DNA from: Prasinococcaceae sp. CCMP 1430
Lineage: Eukaryota; Prasinodermophyta; Palmophyllophyceae; Prasinococcales; Prasinococcaceae
Assembly: GCA_013416795.1 (NCBI GenBank)
Contig: RQSC01000020.1
Location: 451,668-468,478, forward strand
Reading direction: 5' to 3'
Length of the DNA: 16,811 nt
In this document: positions 1 to 8,768 of the stretch, in pieces
How the letters are laid out: every line of letters begins with the position of its first letter
How positions within the stretch are numbered: the first letter of the stretch is position 1
Program-made: the position numbers and the translations under genes
The notes under the pieces: model-generated
Told to the model about the DNA's origin: nothing
Seen by the model: only the letters and a program-made list of their open reading frames with translations
Databases searched by the model: none

Positions 1-34
1 GCGCGGGGGTCGGCGGGGCGGGCGGGCGGCGGCG

Positions 35-2350
35 ATGGGGAGGTGCGAGGCGCGGGCGGGCACCCGCCGTGTGGCGGACGGGGGCGAGTCCTGCGGCCCG
101 CAGAACATGCTGCCCCGCGAGACCTACATGCGGCTCCTCATCCAGTCGCTGAGCAACCTGGGATACGCGGACGCGGTGTGAGCGCTCCAGCGGGGGTCGG
201 GCGCCGCGCCCGAGGCTGAGCGCGTCGCCAAGCTGCGCCGAGCGGTGCTCGCGGGCGAGTGGGACGACGCCTCGCGCGCGCTCGCCGACGTGCAGCGCGA
301 CGCCGACGCCGAAATTGAGGCCCAGAAGCCGGACAGCGACGGCGCGGGAGCGCGCGCGCACCCGCCCGCTGCGGCGGCCGCCGCGCGGTTCGCCCTGCTG
401 CAGCAGAAGTACCTCGAGGCGCTGTACTCGGGTGACACGTCCGCCGCCATGAGGTGCCTGCGCCAGGAGCTCGCCCCCGCGGCCGCTGCCGCCAAGGCGG
501 CCGCCAACGTTGATGAGCTGGCGCTGGCGAGGCTGCTCAGGCAGGGCTGCTCGCCCGAGGTTGATGCGCCGCCCACGGGGTCCGCGCTGCCTACCATGGC
601 ACAGCTCGCGCTGTGCATGGCCACCAAAGGCGGCAAGGCGCTCGAGCGCTCGGCGGCGGCCAGGATGCTCGGATGGAAGGGCGCGGGGGAGGCTGGGCGC
701 ATGGCCCTACTCGATCGCCTCCGTGAGCTGCTGCCCCCCCACCTCGTCCTTCCCGAGCAGCGCCTCGAAGAGCTGCTCGAGTCGCAACTGGCGACGAGGC
801 AGGCGGCCTGCCCGTGGGTGCCGCGCGCGCACCTCTCGCTCCTGACCGACGCTACAGACAGTGGCTCGTACATCCCGAACGTCACCGCGCAGGTGCTCGA
901 GGGGCACACGGACGAGGTGTGGCACCTGCAATTCAGCCATGGCGGCACCATGCTGGCCACGGCCAGCAAGGACGCGTCCACGATCATCTGGGACGTGCGC
1001 AGCAGCACCAAGGTCACTCTGCGTCACCGGCTTGTGCAGGCCGCGTCGGCGGCTGGGTCGGGTTGGAGCGACTCGTACGGCACCACAGGAAGCGACGACA
1101 CAGACGGCGGCGCGGGTGGAGCCGGCGCCGGTGCAGGAGGTGATGACGCGCCCGCCGGCACCGCCGCACAGATATCGTACTGCGCGTGGTCCCCCGATGA
1201 CTCGCGGCTGCTCACCTGCGGCAACGACAAGCGCCGCACAAACGTCGTCAAAATGTGGGACTCTAAGGTGCGCTCCGTGCCGAGGCGCGTGCTGCGTGCG
1301 CGTGCGGGTGCGGGTGCGGGTGCGTTCGGTGCATTGCTCAGGGGGCTGACGCGGGCGCGTGGGCTATTGCCTTGTACCGCGCTGCCCTGTTCGCAAGACG
1401 GGCGCGCTGCTGCGGACATTCGCGCACCACAGCGACAGCGTCACCGCGGTGGCGTGGATGCCTGGCGGCACCCATTTCTTCAGCGGCAGCCTCGACAAAA
1501 AGCTCATCATGTGGGACGCCAACAGTGGGGCCGTGCACGAGATTCTGGAGGGCAAGCGAGTGAACGACCTGGCCGTGAGCGCGGACGGTGCGTGTGAGGC
1601 CGCGCACGAGCGGCGGTGTCGCGCAGCAGTCTTGCACAGCGTCTCTCCGATACCCATTCGTCTGACACTCGCCCGCTTGTCCGCACGCGCGCGCAGGCAA
1701 CACACTGGTGAGCATCGTGAGCGAGTCGAGCATCCAAGTCCTGCGCTTGGACACCAGGTCGCAAGCATCTCGCGATCTGGGCGACAACTGCACGAGCCTG
1801 TCCATGAGTGCAGACGGGCGCTCCATCCTTGTCAACTTGAGCGCGCAGGAGGTACACCTGTACGACCTCGCCCGCTCCGTCGACGTGCTGGACGAAAAGG
1901 CACCACCCGTGATGTGTTATCGCGGCCAGAAACAAGGGCGCTACGTCATCCGCTCGTGCTTCGGTGGGCGCGATGAGTCATTTGTGGTCAGCGGCAGTGA
2001 GGACTCGCAGGTGTACGTGTGGAATCGCGCCACGGGCGAGCTGCTCGACGTGCTTGCCGGCCATTCGGGGACGGTGAACGCCGTCGCATGGAACCCCGCC
2101 GACCCGTACCAGTTCGCGAGCGCCTCGGACGACAAGACGGTGAGTACATGCGCGCGCGCGCGCGCGCGCGCGCTGGCTGCGCGGGCGGCACGCGTACGCA
2201 TCCGCACTGTGCTGACCGTTCGCCCATACGCGCTGCGTGCGCTCCCACTCGCGACGAAAGATTCGCATCTGGTCCACTCGAGGCAAGGTGATGGAGGCCA
2301 TGTCGGCGAGCGCCGATGAGGACAGCCCGTCGGCCGGGGTCGGCGCGTAA
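35..2350 (+). CDS. WDR26: WDR26/GID7-like LisH-CTLH-WD40 protein, 4 exons, in-frame TGA near the start
   Basis: Probable scaffold and substrate-recruiting subunit of the CTLH/GID E3 ubiquitin ligase, acting in cytosol and nucleus. Exons read as 35-1267, 1398-1587, 1697-2139 and 2261-2350 (stop TAA 2348-2350). The three GT-AG introns are 130, 109 and 121 bp, in phases 0, 1 and 0, and the protein continues smoothly across each join (for example MWDSK|TGALLRTF). Counting from the ATG at 107, a LisH motif (LLIQSLSNLGY) starts near residue 10, a CTLH segment (LRRAVLAGEWDDA) follows, then a CRA-like helical stretch, and about seven WD40 blades start near residue 263 (VLEGHTDEVW), the last ending TIRIW. 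The frame is also open upstream to an ATG at 35, so the true start is unsure. Codon 25 from the ATG at 107 is TGA (179-181), at a variable LisH-linker position, while homology continues on both sides. The family call is firm; whether the allele is functional is not. It faces the next gene tail to tail, about 210 bp between stops. Confidence 0.88.
411..643 (+). repeat. Source copy of a 233-bp duplicated segment (partner at 12551-12783)
   Basis: This part of WDR26 exon 1 encodes the end of the CTLH/CRA region. It aligns without gaps to 12551-12783 in the same orientation (constant offset 12140) with 11 mismatches by eye, about 95% identity. Because the segment fits the WDR26 protein here, this is taken as the parent copy. 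Confidence 0.95.
1303..1325 (+). repeat. Hexanucleotide (TGCGGG)n run in WDR26 intron 1
   Basis: Between three and four tandem TGCGGG units lie inside the first intron (1268-1397). No function is suggested. Confidence 0.8.
2151..2173 (+). repeat. (CG)11 dinucleotide run in WDR26 intron 3
   Basis: An uninterrupted CG run lies about 10 bp after the GTGAGT donor of the third intron (2140-2260). Similar alternating CG tracts recur in other non-coding parts of the window, for example around 8650 and 9060. Confidence 0.9.
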
Positions 2351-2560
2351 CGTGAACATTGTATTAGCTCTCTCTTAAAGAGACGAGGCATGTCAACCGC
2401 CATGGGTGGTGCCGGCGCGCTTCCCTGCCTGCTCGGTCGCCGCCAGCGACTCGTCCTGTTCGAGCAGGACGAAACGCATCCGGCCGGTCAAATGGCCCAG
2501 GGTGCCCAGCCGCCCCTGCGCGTCGCACAGAGCCACGGGCTACAAGGCTCGATCCTTTTC

Positions 2561-5500
2561 TCACGCGGGCGTGCAGCCCTTCTTCTTGCTGTAGGTGCAG
2601 TGCTTCTTGGCATCGCCCTTCTTGCACGCCTTCTTGGACTTTGCCTTCTTGCACAGCTTCTTCACCTGTTTCTTGCTGAGCTTGACCTCTTTGTTGCCCT
2701 CTTTCTTGCTCTTCTTTGACTTCTTGGATTCGGACAAGTCGAGGGGCGGCGGGACGCTCGTGTCACTCACCAGGGGCGCGTCGGGCGTCGAGCTCGCCGC
2801 CGAGACGACCGAGCCGCCCTTCTTGGCCTTCTTGGCCTTCTTGGCCTTCTTGGCCTTCCTGGGCTTCTTGGCCTTCTTCTTGGCCTTGTTGGCTGGCTTC
2901 TTGGGCTTCACCTTCGGGGGGGGCGGGCTCGGCGGTGGCGGGCTCGAAGGAGGAGGCGGGCTCGGAAAAGGCGCGGGTGCGTCGCCCGTGTCGTCGTCGC
3001 CCGCACCCTCGCCGTCGGGTGTGCCGCCGCTGCCTGGCGGGCCACACCACTCGCTCTCGGGGGTCTCATGCCACTCGCAGATGCCCGCGCCCACGGCCTC
3101 GCACTCGTCCTCGCTCAGATCCGGCGTGCAGCTCTCCCGCGGGTCAATCGGGAGGGAAGGCACGGGCTCATCGTCGCCCGTCTCCTCGCCTTCAGGCGCG
3201 TCGCCGTGGCTGGGCGGGCCGCCGCCGCCTGGCGGGCCACACCACTCGCTCTCGGGGGTCTCATGCCACTCGCAGATGCCCGCGCCCACGGCCTCGCACT
3301 CGTCCTCGCTCAGATCCGGCGTGCAGCTCTCCCGCGGGTCAATCGGGAGGGAAGGCACGGGCTCATCGTCGCCAGCGCCCCCGTGGTCTTCGCTGGGGCT
3401 CTCTGCATCTTCCTCCTCGTCGTGCTGCTCTTCGTCACCGTCGCCCTCGCCCGCGCCTTCGTCAAGTGGCACAGCCTGGCCGCAATAATCTCCACTCCAC
3501 GCGCAGTGGGTGTCGGCAGCGCACTGCGCCGCTCCGGTGGACCGCCGCATGTATTCGGAGCATTCATACGCCGCCTTCTCGCATCCACCAGTGCCGTCGG
3601 AATTCAGATACCACACACAGCGCTGCTCCGTCATCGCGCCGCATTGGACCTCGTCCTGCACGTCCTTGCAAAAGCGCGCCGCTGCGCGACAGCTCCCACG
3701 AACCCAGCGGCCGCACGCCGGGTCGGCCTTGCAGTCGGCCTTGGAAGAGTGCCTCCAGCACTCGGCTGCGCAGTCACCACCCCACCCGTCGCCGCACCAT
3801 TCCTCAAAGCCAGCCTTGACACTGCTTGTGGGGGCACTGTCGATGGTCAGGCTGTCCCAGGTCGTGCCGCTCAGAAAGCCCGCGCGCGGTGGAAAGTACG
3901 CCACTGGCTCGTCGTCTGGGTCGACGCTCGACACGTAGATGCCCGTGGTTGAGAAAGCGCAGTCGTAGTACTCCAGGCCAAAGGCGGGGTCGTCGCACGC
4001 AGGGTTGTCCGCGTAGTAATCGCTGGGCAGCGGGTTGGGCTCCGCTTCGGGGCTCCCGTCGACGACCACGTCACAGCCTCCCGGGGGCTGCTCCCGAATC
4101 CTCGAAAAGATCGGGACAGGCACATAGCCGACTTCCATGCCCTCGGGTGGCGTGAGCAGCAGGTTCGAGTCGAGCTCGACCAAATCCTTCGGCAAGGCTC
4201 CCACGCCCTGCGCCGGCGAGAACCAGCCAGTGGTCGAATCGCTATTCGTCATGCGGTGGAGATTTTCGATGCGCGCCTGCATGTACGCCTTCGCGGCTCT
4301 CCGCTCAGAGTCGGAGCGCATCGCCGCAAAGGTGTTCGTCAGATCCGGCTGGTCGACAAAGCGGTACCACTTGAAGCCAATCCATTGCTCCGTATTGGTC
4401 CGGGTACAGTACATCTTGTCGTCAGCCGGGCCTGGCGCCTCAAAGCAGTCGCCATCGTTCTCGTGTGGCTCCAAAAAGTTGCCCGTGTTGGGGCGGTGCG
4501 GCGGGAAGCGATTGGCCGACAGAGCCTCCAGCACGCTCTGTGACAGGTCCTTCTCGTCATGTAGCTCCACGCTGCCGTCCGCGCCTTGCTTGAGGATGCT
4601 TTGCACGATGCAAAAGCCCGGCTTGCTGTCGCAGTCGAGCTTGGAGGGGTCCAACTTGAACGCTGACGGACAGCCTGCCTCGAGGCGTTGGGCGTCGTCC
4701 AACGTGATGGGTTGGACGCCCTCCACGGGGATCTGGAGCTCTGCGCCATCAAGCTCGGGCCCGAAACGCAGCGCGGCGTCCTCGGGTGGCGCGTTGCAGT
4801 TCGGTGTGCCGGCCACAGCCAAGGCCGCGGCAGCGATGTCCGCCGGTGACTTGCCCGCGGGATCGGTCATGATGGTGTCCAACACCGACTCCATCGGCCG
4901 GCCCAGGTAGTACTGGAATCCCGACATAATGGTGCACGTTTCGCCGTCGTCATCCACGGGCAGCGCAAAGGCCGTCAGATTGTAGTACGTCTCCGATCCG
5001 ACAGACGCACTGCGCGCGCCCAGCGCGCCTTCGAAACCGTTGGCAATGTAGCCGTAGGACACGCGCGGGTCGGCCCAGCTGATGGCGTCGGGATGCCAGT
5101 TGACGCGGCTCTCCCAGAAGTACTGCGCAGTGGCGAGCGCCGGACCGGCGTAGTTCTTGGCGTGCACGAGGATGGTCTCGCCGTTGGTGTCGTCCTTCGG
5201 GCCGCGCCTCAGAATGGGCGTCTGAGTCAGCATGTACCCGAACATCCCGTTAATGCTCTCTCCGCCCTCGAAGCTCAGGAAATCCGACGGCACCAGCAGG
5301 CGGTTCGAGATACGAACGGCGCCGCCCAGGTTGGCGCACGGCTGCCGTCGATCGTTGAGGAAGGTGCCCCCGAAGAGCTCGTAGTTTCCATTGGTCGAGC
5401 CTGGCAGCATGAACTTCACCTGTCCGCGCGCCTCGGCGGTGTACGGCCAGTAGCCCATGCCGCCCTCGATCGAGCCGCGCACGCCGCAAAGGCCCTCCGC

Positions 5501-6071
5501 CTCATTGCAGCACCAAACGGAGCACTGCGAGTCGGTCGGTCGGGCGGGCGGGCGGGCGGGTGCGAGAGCTTGGGGTCAGCGGGCGCGCGAGACATGTGAG
5601 GCACCAGAAAGTGACGCACGCGCGCGCGCTCCCTAGCCACGTGCGCGGCGCGCGCTCACGCACCTGCTCCCTCGCAAATATGTCGTCTCCCGTTGCGCCG
5701 GTGGCGGCACCGCAGAAGGCCACCTCGGGGTTGGAGAGGTCCGGCTGCTCGTCGGGGGTGACGCACACGAAGGACTGGTGGTTGATGTTGCACGTATCTG
5801 CGGGCGGCGCCTGCGGCTTGGTCCACTGGCCCCAGCCGAGCTGCTTCTGGGGCCCCGGCGCGCCCTCGCCGACGTCGGCGAGCAGATTCGCTGCGCGCAG
5901 GTAATACGACCATCCGCGGAGGTTTGCGGCCGGCCACTCGACGCTCGAGGTCGTCATGAAGACGTGCACCGTTGCGTCCGACTCGGGGTGCGTGACGCAC
6001 GGCGGGCGCGCGGACGCCGTGCCCGCGCCGAGCGCCGCGCCGAGCACGCGGCGCCGCGCCGCGCGCGGCAT
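2561..6071 (-). CDS. Unrecognised secreted, Cys-module, Pro-rich and Lys-rich-tail protein, 2 exons
   Basis: I do not recognise this family. Exon 1 is 6071-5664 and exon 2 is 5524-2561, with a 139-bp phase-0 GT-AG intron (donor GTGCGTGAG, acceptor CTCGCAG); the product is about 1123 residues. The ATG at 6071 gives a basic start plus a hydrophobic Ala/Leu/Gly stretch ending near ASARPPC, a plausible signal peptide. Residues about 25-720 form an ordered-looking domain with scattered Cys and many aromatic residues. From about 725 come Cys modules of the form C-x(5-8)-C-x(1-2)-[WY]-x(4-9)-C. Then follow an acidic linker, two nearly identical 65-residue units (DNA repeats 3032-3178 and 3227-3373), an SPPPP-type linker like hydroxyproline-rich wall proteins, a KAK-repeat tract and a last basic Cys module ending KKGCTPA. 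A cell-surface, wall or matrix role is inference. The exon-1 frame stays open upstream through the GGGA-repeat region, so a longer N-terminus is possible but would bury the signal peptide. Confidence 0.8.
2812..2912 (-). repeat. 9-bp tandem coding repeat giving the KAK-rich tract
   Basis: Repeats based on GGCCTTCTT on the plus strand encode Lys-Ala-Lys units on the minus strand in the protein's tail. Four near-perfect copies are followed by degenerate ones. Such tracts vary in length by slippage, so the number of Lys units is probably polymorphic. Confidence 0.85.
3032..3373 (-). repeat. Perfect 147-bp direct repeat (3032-3178 and 3227-3373), period 195 bp
   Basis: The two 147-bp copies are identical base for base by my reading and are separated by 48 bp of different sequence. 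The 195-bp period equals 65 codons, so the frame is kept and the protein has two copies of a Cys module (SEDECEAV-like start, core GICEWHETPESEWCGPPG). Identity at silent sites means very recent duplication or gene conversion. Confidence 0.95.
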
Positions 6072-6751
6072 CGGCCCATCCCCCTCGGCCGCGCCTGCGA
6101 TCGGAGGGAGGGAGGGAGGGAGGGAGGGAGGGAGGGAGGGAGGAGGTCCCCCCGTGCGCTCCCTCTGGACGCCCTGCACGCACGCGCGCCCCAGCCCCAT
6201 CCGGCGCCCCGTTCCCCCAACCGACAGCAGCGCGCGCGAATCCGACCGAGCCCCAAACCTCGACCGTGGGCAGTTGCGCGCCCGCGCGCGCATGTACGTT
6301 CAACTTGACGTCACTTCGCCGATATCATAAACCCTCTAGATCTTACCCGAATGCGCACCGCGCGCGGGCTACGGCGCCGCAAGCTACGGCGCGCCCCCGG
6401 CACCCATCACATCATTGTGAAGGCAGTTTCTGAAAGAGTTTGGGTATGAAATGCACGACGCAGATGCGGTATCAATTTGAAAGCGGTCTTAGGGATGGTT
6501 GGGGTATAGGGTCCATGGGTCAGAGGCGGCGCGCCATCCCGGGGAGGAGCGAGACGCGGGTGTCGCACCAGGGGGAACGCGCGTGGCGTGTACCAGGTCT
6601 GACCTTCGGTGGCACCGGTCTTTACCCGGTGTCGAGTTGGAGAGACCCGGTTCGAGAGGACGTAGTGCAGTTTCGTTCGCCGCAGCTGTTCCCCGATCGG
6701 CGCGCAGCTGGCGATGCGCGCCGCCGGTGCTGGTGTGTGGGGGGGGGGTGA
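6072..6751. promoter_or_regulatory. Divergent spacer between the secreted protein and the SET gene
   Basis: No convincing gene is seen here. The spacer holds a GGGA microsatellite beside the minus-strand start, a more AT-rich stretch around 6300-6510 that is a plausible promoter zone for both genes, a doubled GCTACGGCGC at about 6367 and 6382, and a short hairpin near 6613-6631 (CACCGG/CCGGTG arms). The leader of the SET gene must start in or near the right end, because its frame is open from 6752. No TATA box or recognised factor site could be assigned. Confidence 0.45.
6103..6146 (+). repeat. (GGGA)n tetranucleotide microsatellite
   Basis: About ten to eleven GGAG/GGGA units lie 32 bp upstream of the minus-strand ATG at 6071. 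On the transcript of the secreted-protein gene this would be a CUCCC-type pyrimidine run in the 5' leader. It is likely length-variable. Confidence 0.93.
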
Positions 6752-6892
6752 GGGGGGCCAGCCCGTGCTGCTCTGCTGCAGGCCGGCAGGCGCTGTGAGG
6801 GCGCGCGGCGCCTCCCGTGCGGGGCACTGCGCGCGCGGCGCGCGGCGCGAGCGCGGCGCGCGGCGGCGGCGCTTGTCGCGCTCGCGGCGGCA

Positions 6893-8404
6893 GTGGCGGC
6901 GGCGCACCCGGCGCACGCCAAACAGGTGAAGGACGCGCTGCAGGCTGACACGCTGACGGGCGCGGAGCGAGCCGCGGCCTTTGCCGAGTGGGCGGCCGGC
7001 GGTGGCGCGACCCTGGAGGGCGTCGAGGTGCGCACGCGGTACGGCGAGGATGGCCCCGGCGCGCAAGTCGGCGTCTTTGCCACGCGCGACCTGGCGGAGG
7101 GCGAGGCTTACCTGAGCGTGCCGCTGTCCAACACGATCGGCCTTGAGACAGCCACGCTGCATCCGGTGGTCGGAGATATTGTCGAGGGGCTCACACAGGC
7201 GGTGGGCCGCGACCCCAAGGGCGCTGCACTGGTGCTACTCATGCACGAGCGACACCTGGGCGCGCGCTCGCGCTGGCACGGCTGGATCCAGTCGCTGCCC
7301 TCGAACTTCACCTCGCCCATCTTCTGGGACGTGGGCACCGCGCGGCTCATGGAGGGCAGCGCTACGCTCAAGGAGCTCGTCCGCATGATGATGAGCTTCA
7401 GGCCGATGTTCAAGACCATCAGCGAGCGCATCTTTGAGCCTGCCAAGGGCCTGGACATCTTCCCGGACGACCCCAAGAGGTGCCAGGAGTACCTCATGTG
7501 GGCGCTCTCCATCTGGCACTCCCGGGCCTCGCGGATCCCAGGGATGGATTACGACGTGGTCGTTCCCGGCGCTGACTTCATCAACGACGCGCGTGCGTCG
7601 CCCGACGCCGCTGCGCGCGTGGCACGCGGCGACGCGTGCGACGCGCGCCCTGAGCCGAGCTTCGTCGAGGTCGATCGCGCCCTCGACGTCGCCAACGTGT
7701 ACAGCAAGCGTCCTTACGTCAAGGGAGAAGAGATAACGGAATTCTACGGCGACATGCCGATGGCCGACACGCTCATGTCCGCTGGGTACCTCCCTTCGGA
7801 CGTGGGGAACGACTGCGCGGCAGTGAGCTTCGAGGCGAAGCACTTCATGGCCATCGAGGGCTCGGCGCTCGCCAAGGTGGACAAGACAGACTTCACGGCG
7901 GCCATCTGCGAGAGCGCCGGCATCCCGGCCGGGCCATTGATGACGTGCGTGCCGCCACACACGCCGAAGACGATGGCGCAGCTGCGCGATTACTTCCGGA
8001 CGGCGGCGGCCGCCGAGGTGGTCGCCGAGGCGCAAGTCGCTGGCAAGGCCGAGGAGGAGCTCATCGCCGCCTCTGATGACGAGCTCGATTCTCGCGCCGC
8101 CAGGCTGCTCGCGGGCCTGCTCAGAACGCACCTCAAGGGCTTCACGCGGACGCCCGAGGAGGACGAGACCATCCTGGCGACACGGTGGCCCGAGCCCACA
8201 GGCGACGAGGAGGAGGACCAGCGCGCCGGGGAGGACTTCGACGTCGCCAAGGCGATGATCCTCGGCGGCGAGGGCGCCAAGCTCTCCGTGGAGCTGGCCA
8301 TGCGCGAGAAGCGCGCGATCGCCGCCTACGCCGCCGAGGCGGAGGCCTCCGCCGAGGCGGGCAACGGCCTCTGCTTCGAGCCCAGGCCCCGGACCTGCCA
8401 CTGA
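6893..8404 (+). CDS. SET-domain lysine methyltransferase, SETD3/Rubisco-LSMT class, 5' end unresolved
   Basis: Likely protein-lysine methyltransferase using S-adenosylmethionine. The SET N-part is GVFATRDLAEGEAYLSVPLS (about residues 62-81), followed by the class's iSET helices (WHGWIQSLPSNF). The SET core is PGADFIND (N231-D232), then GEEITEFYGD with the expected Tyr at 285, and a helical C-terminal domain like the Rubisco LSMT substrate-binding region. In relatives the core motif reads Asn-His; here it is Asn-Asp. Numbering is from a GTG at 6893. The frame is open back to 6752 with no ATG, and that upstream part encodes an Arg-rich then hydrophobic leader (AAAALVALAAAVAAAHPAHA), so the start probably lies in an upstream exon. 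One option is the ATG at 6714 joined by a 47-bp intron (6735-6781), which is short beside the other introns. The leader suggests secretory or plastid routing; the substrate is unknown. Confidence 0.85.
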   Translation: MAAAHPAHAKQVKDALQADTLTGAERAAAFAEWAAGGGATLEGVEVRTRYGEDGPGAQVGVFATRDLAEGEAYLSVPLSNTIGLETATLHPVVGDIVEGLTQAVGRDPKGAALVLLMHERHLGARSRWHGWIQSLPSNFTSPIFWDVGTARLMEGSATLKELVRMMMSFRPMFKTISERIFEPAKGLDIFPDDPKRCQEYLMWALSIWHSRASRIPGMDYDVVVPGADFINDARASPDAAARVARGDACDARPEPSFVEVDRALDVANVYSKRPYVKGEEITEFYGDMPMADTLMSAGYLPSDVGNDCAAVSFEAKHFMAIEGSALAKVDKTDFTAAICESAGIPAGPLMTCVPPHTPKTMAQLRDYFRTAAAAEVVAEAQVAGKAEEELIAASDDELDSRAARLLAGLLRTHLKGFTRTPEEDETILATRWPEPTGDEEEDQRAGEDFDVAKAMILGGEGAKLSVELAMREKRAIAAYAAEAEASAEAGNGLCFEPRPRTCH

Positions 8405-8768
8405 TGACCGAGCGGGCCTTCCGCTAACCTCCCCCCCCGGCTCCGATTGGATTGGGGTATTTGGGTTAGGGTTTGATGTAAGATACGGTTCGCGTCCGTT
8501 GTGACTGGGGGGCATTCCTCCTTCCCGTGCGTCGTTATTAACGGATTTGATTTTTTGCCACGGGTGCGCGTGCATTCATCGAAATGCATTCGGGAAAAAC
8601 TCTTTGCGTTTTTGAAACCCGCGCTTCCGGAAGCTGCTCGCACGCTGCGCGCGCGCGCGCGCGCGGTGGCGCCACACTGCGGGCGGGGCGCGAGGGGCGG
8701 TGGCGAAGGACCTCGGCGGCATCCTTCTGGACCTCAAATGAACAGGGAGCGAGGGAGCTCCGGCGCCA
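8405..8768. other. Spacer between the SET and CCCH genes (same strand)
   Basis: This is the 3' UTR of the SET gene and the 5' region of the zinc-finger gene. It contains a C8 run at about 8431-8438, a relatively AT-rich patch from 8440 to 8620, a TGTAA at 8477-8481 that matches the green-algal poly(A) signal (other genes here lack it), a short telomere-like TTTGGGTTAGGGTTT at about 8460-8474 and a CG tract near 8650. No additional gene is supported. Confidence 0.5.

Noticed and set aside
179-181. TGA as a selenocysteine codon in WDR26
   Set aside because: WDR26/GID7 is not a known selenoprotein family, the position is variable and not normally Cys, and no SECIS-like structure was recognised after the stop at 2350.
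124-1017. Long minus-strand open frame opposite WDR26 exon 1
   Set aside because: It is the complement of a well-supported WD40 coding exon; Ser/Ala-rich shadow frames are expected at this GC content.
2595-3952. Long plus-strand open frames opposite the secreted protein
   Set aside because: They mirror its Lys-rich tail and repeats (Lys codons read as Phe/Leu) and carry no domain of their own; the minus frame has the signal peptide, intron and Cys pattern.
6600-6665. Possible tRNA: GGTTCGAGAGG looks like a B box
   Set aside because: No matching acceptor stem, A box or anticodon arm could be drawn around it.
8455-8475. Telomere-like TTTGGGTTAGGGTTT suggesting a chromosome end or fusion point
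   Set aside because: Only about two degenerate units, lying between two intact genes; chance or a relic is more likely.
7235-8575. 446-residue minus-strand frame opposite the SET gene
   Set aside because: Composition (Arg/Gly/His/Val) and lack of motifs mark it as a shadow; the plus strand carries an ordered SET domain.
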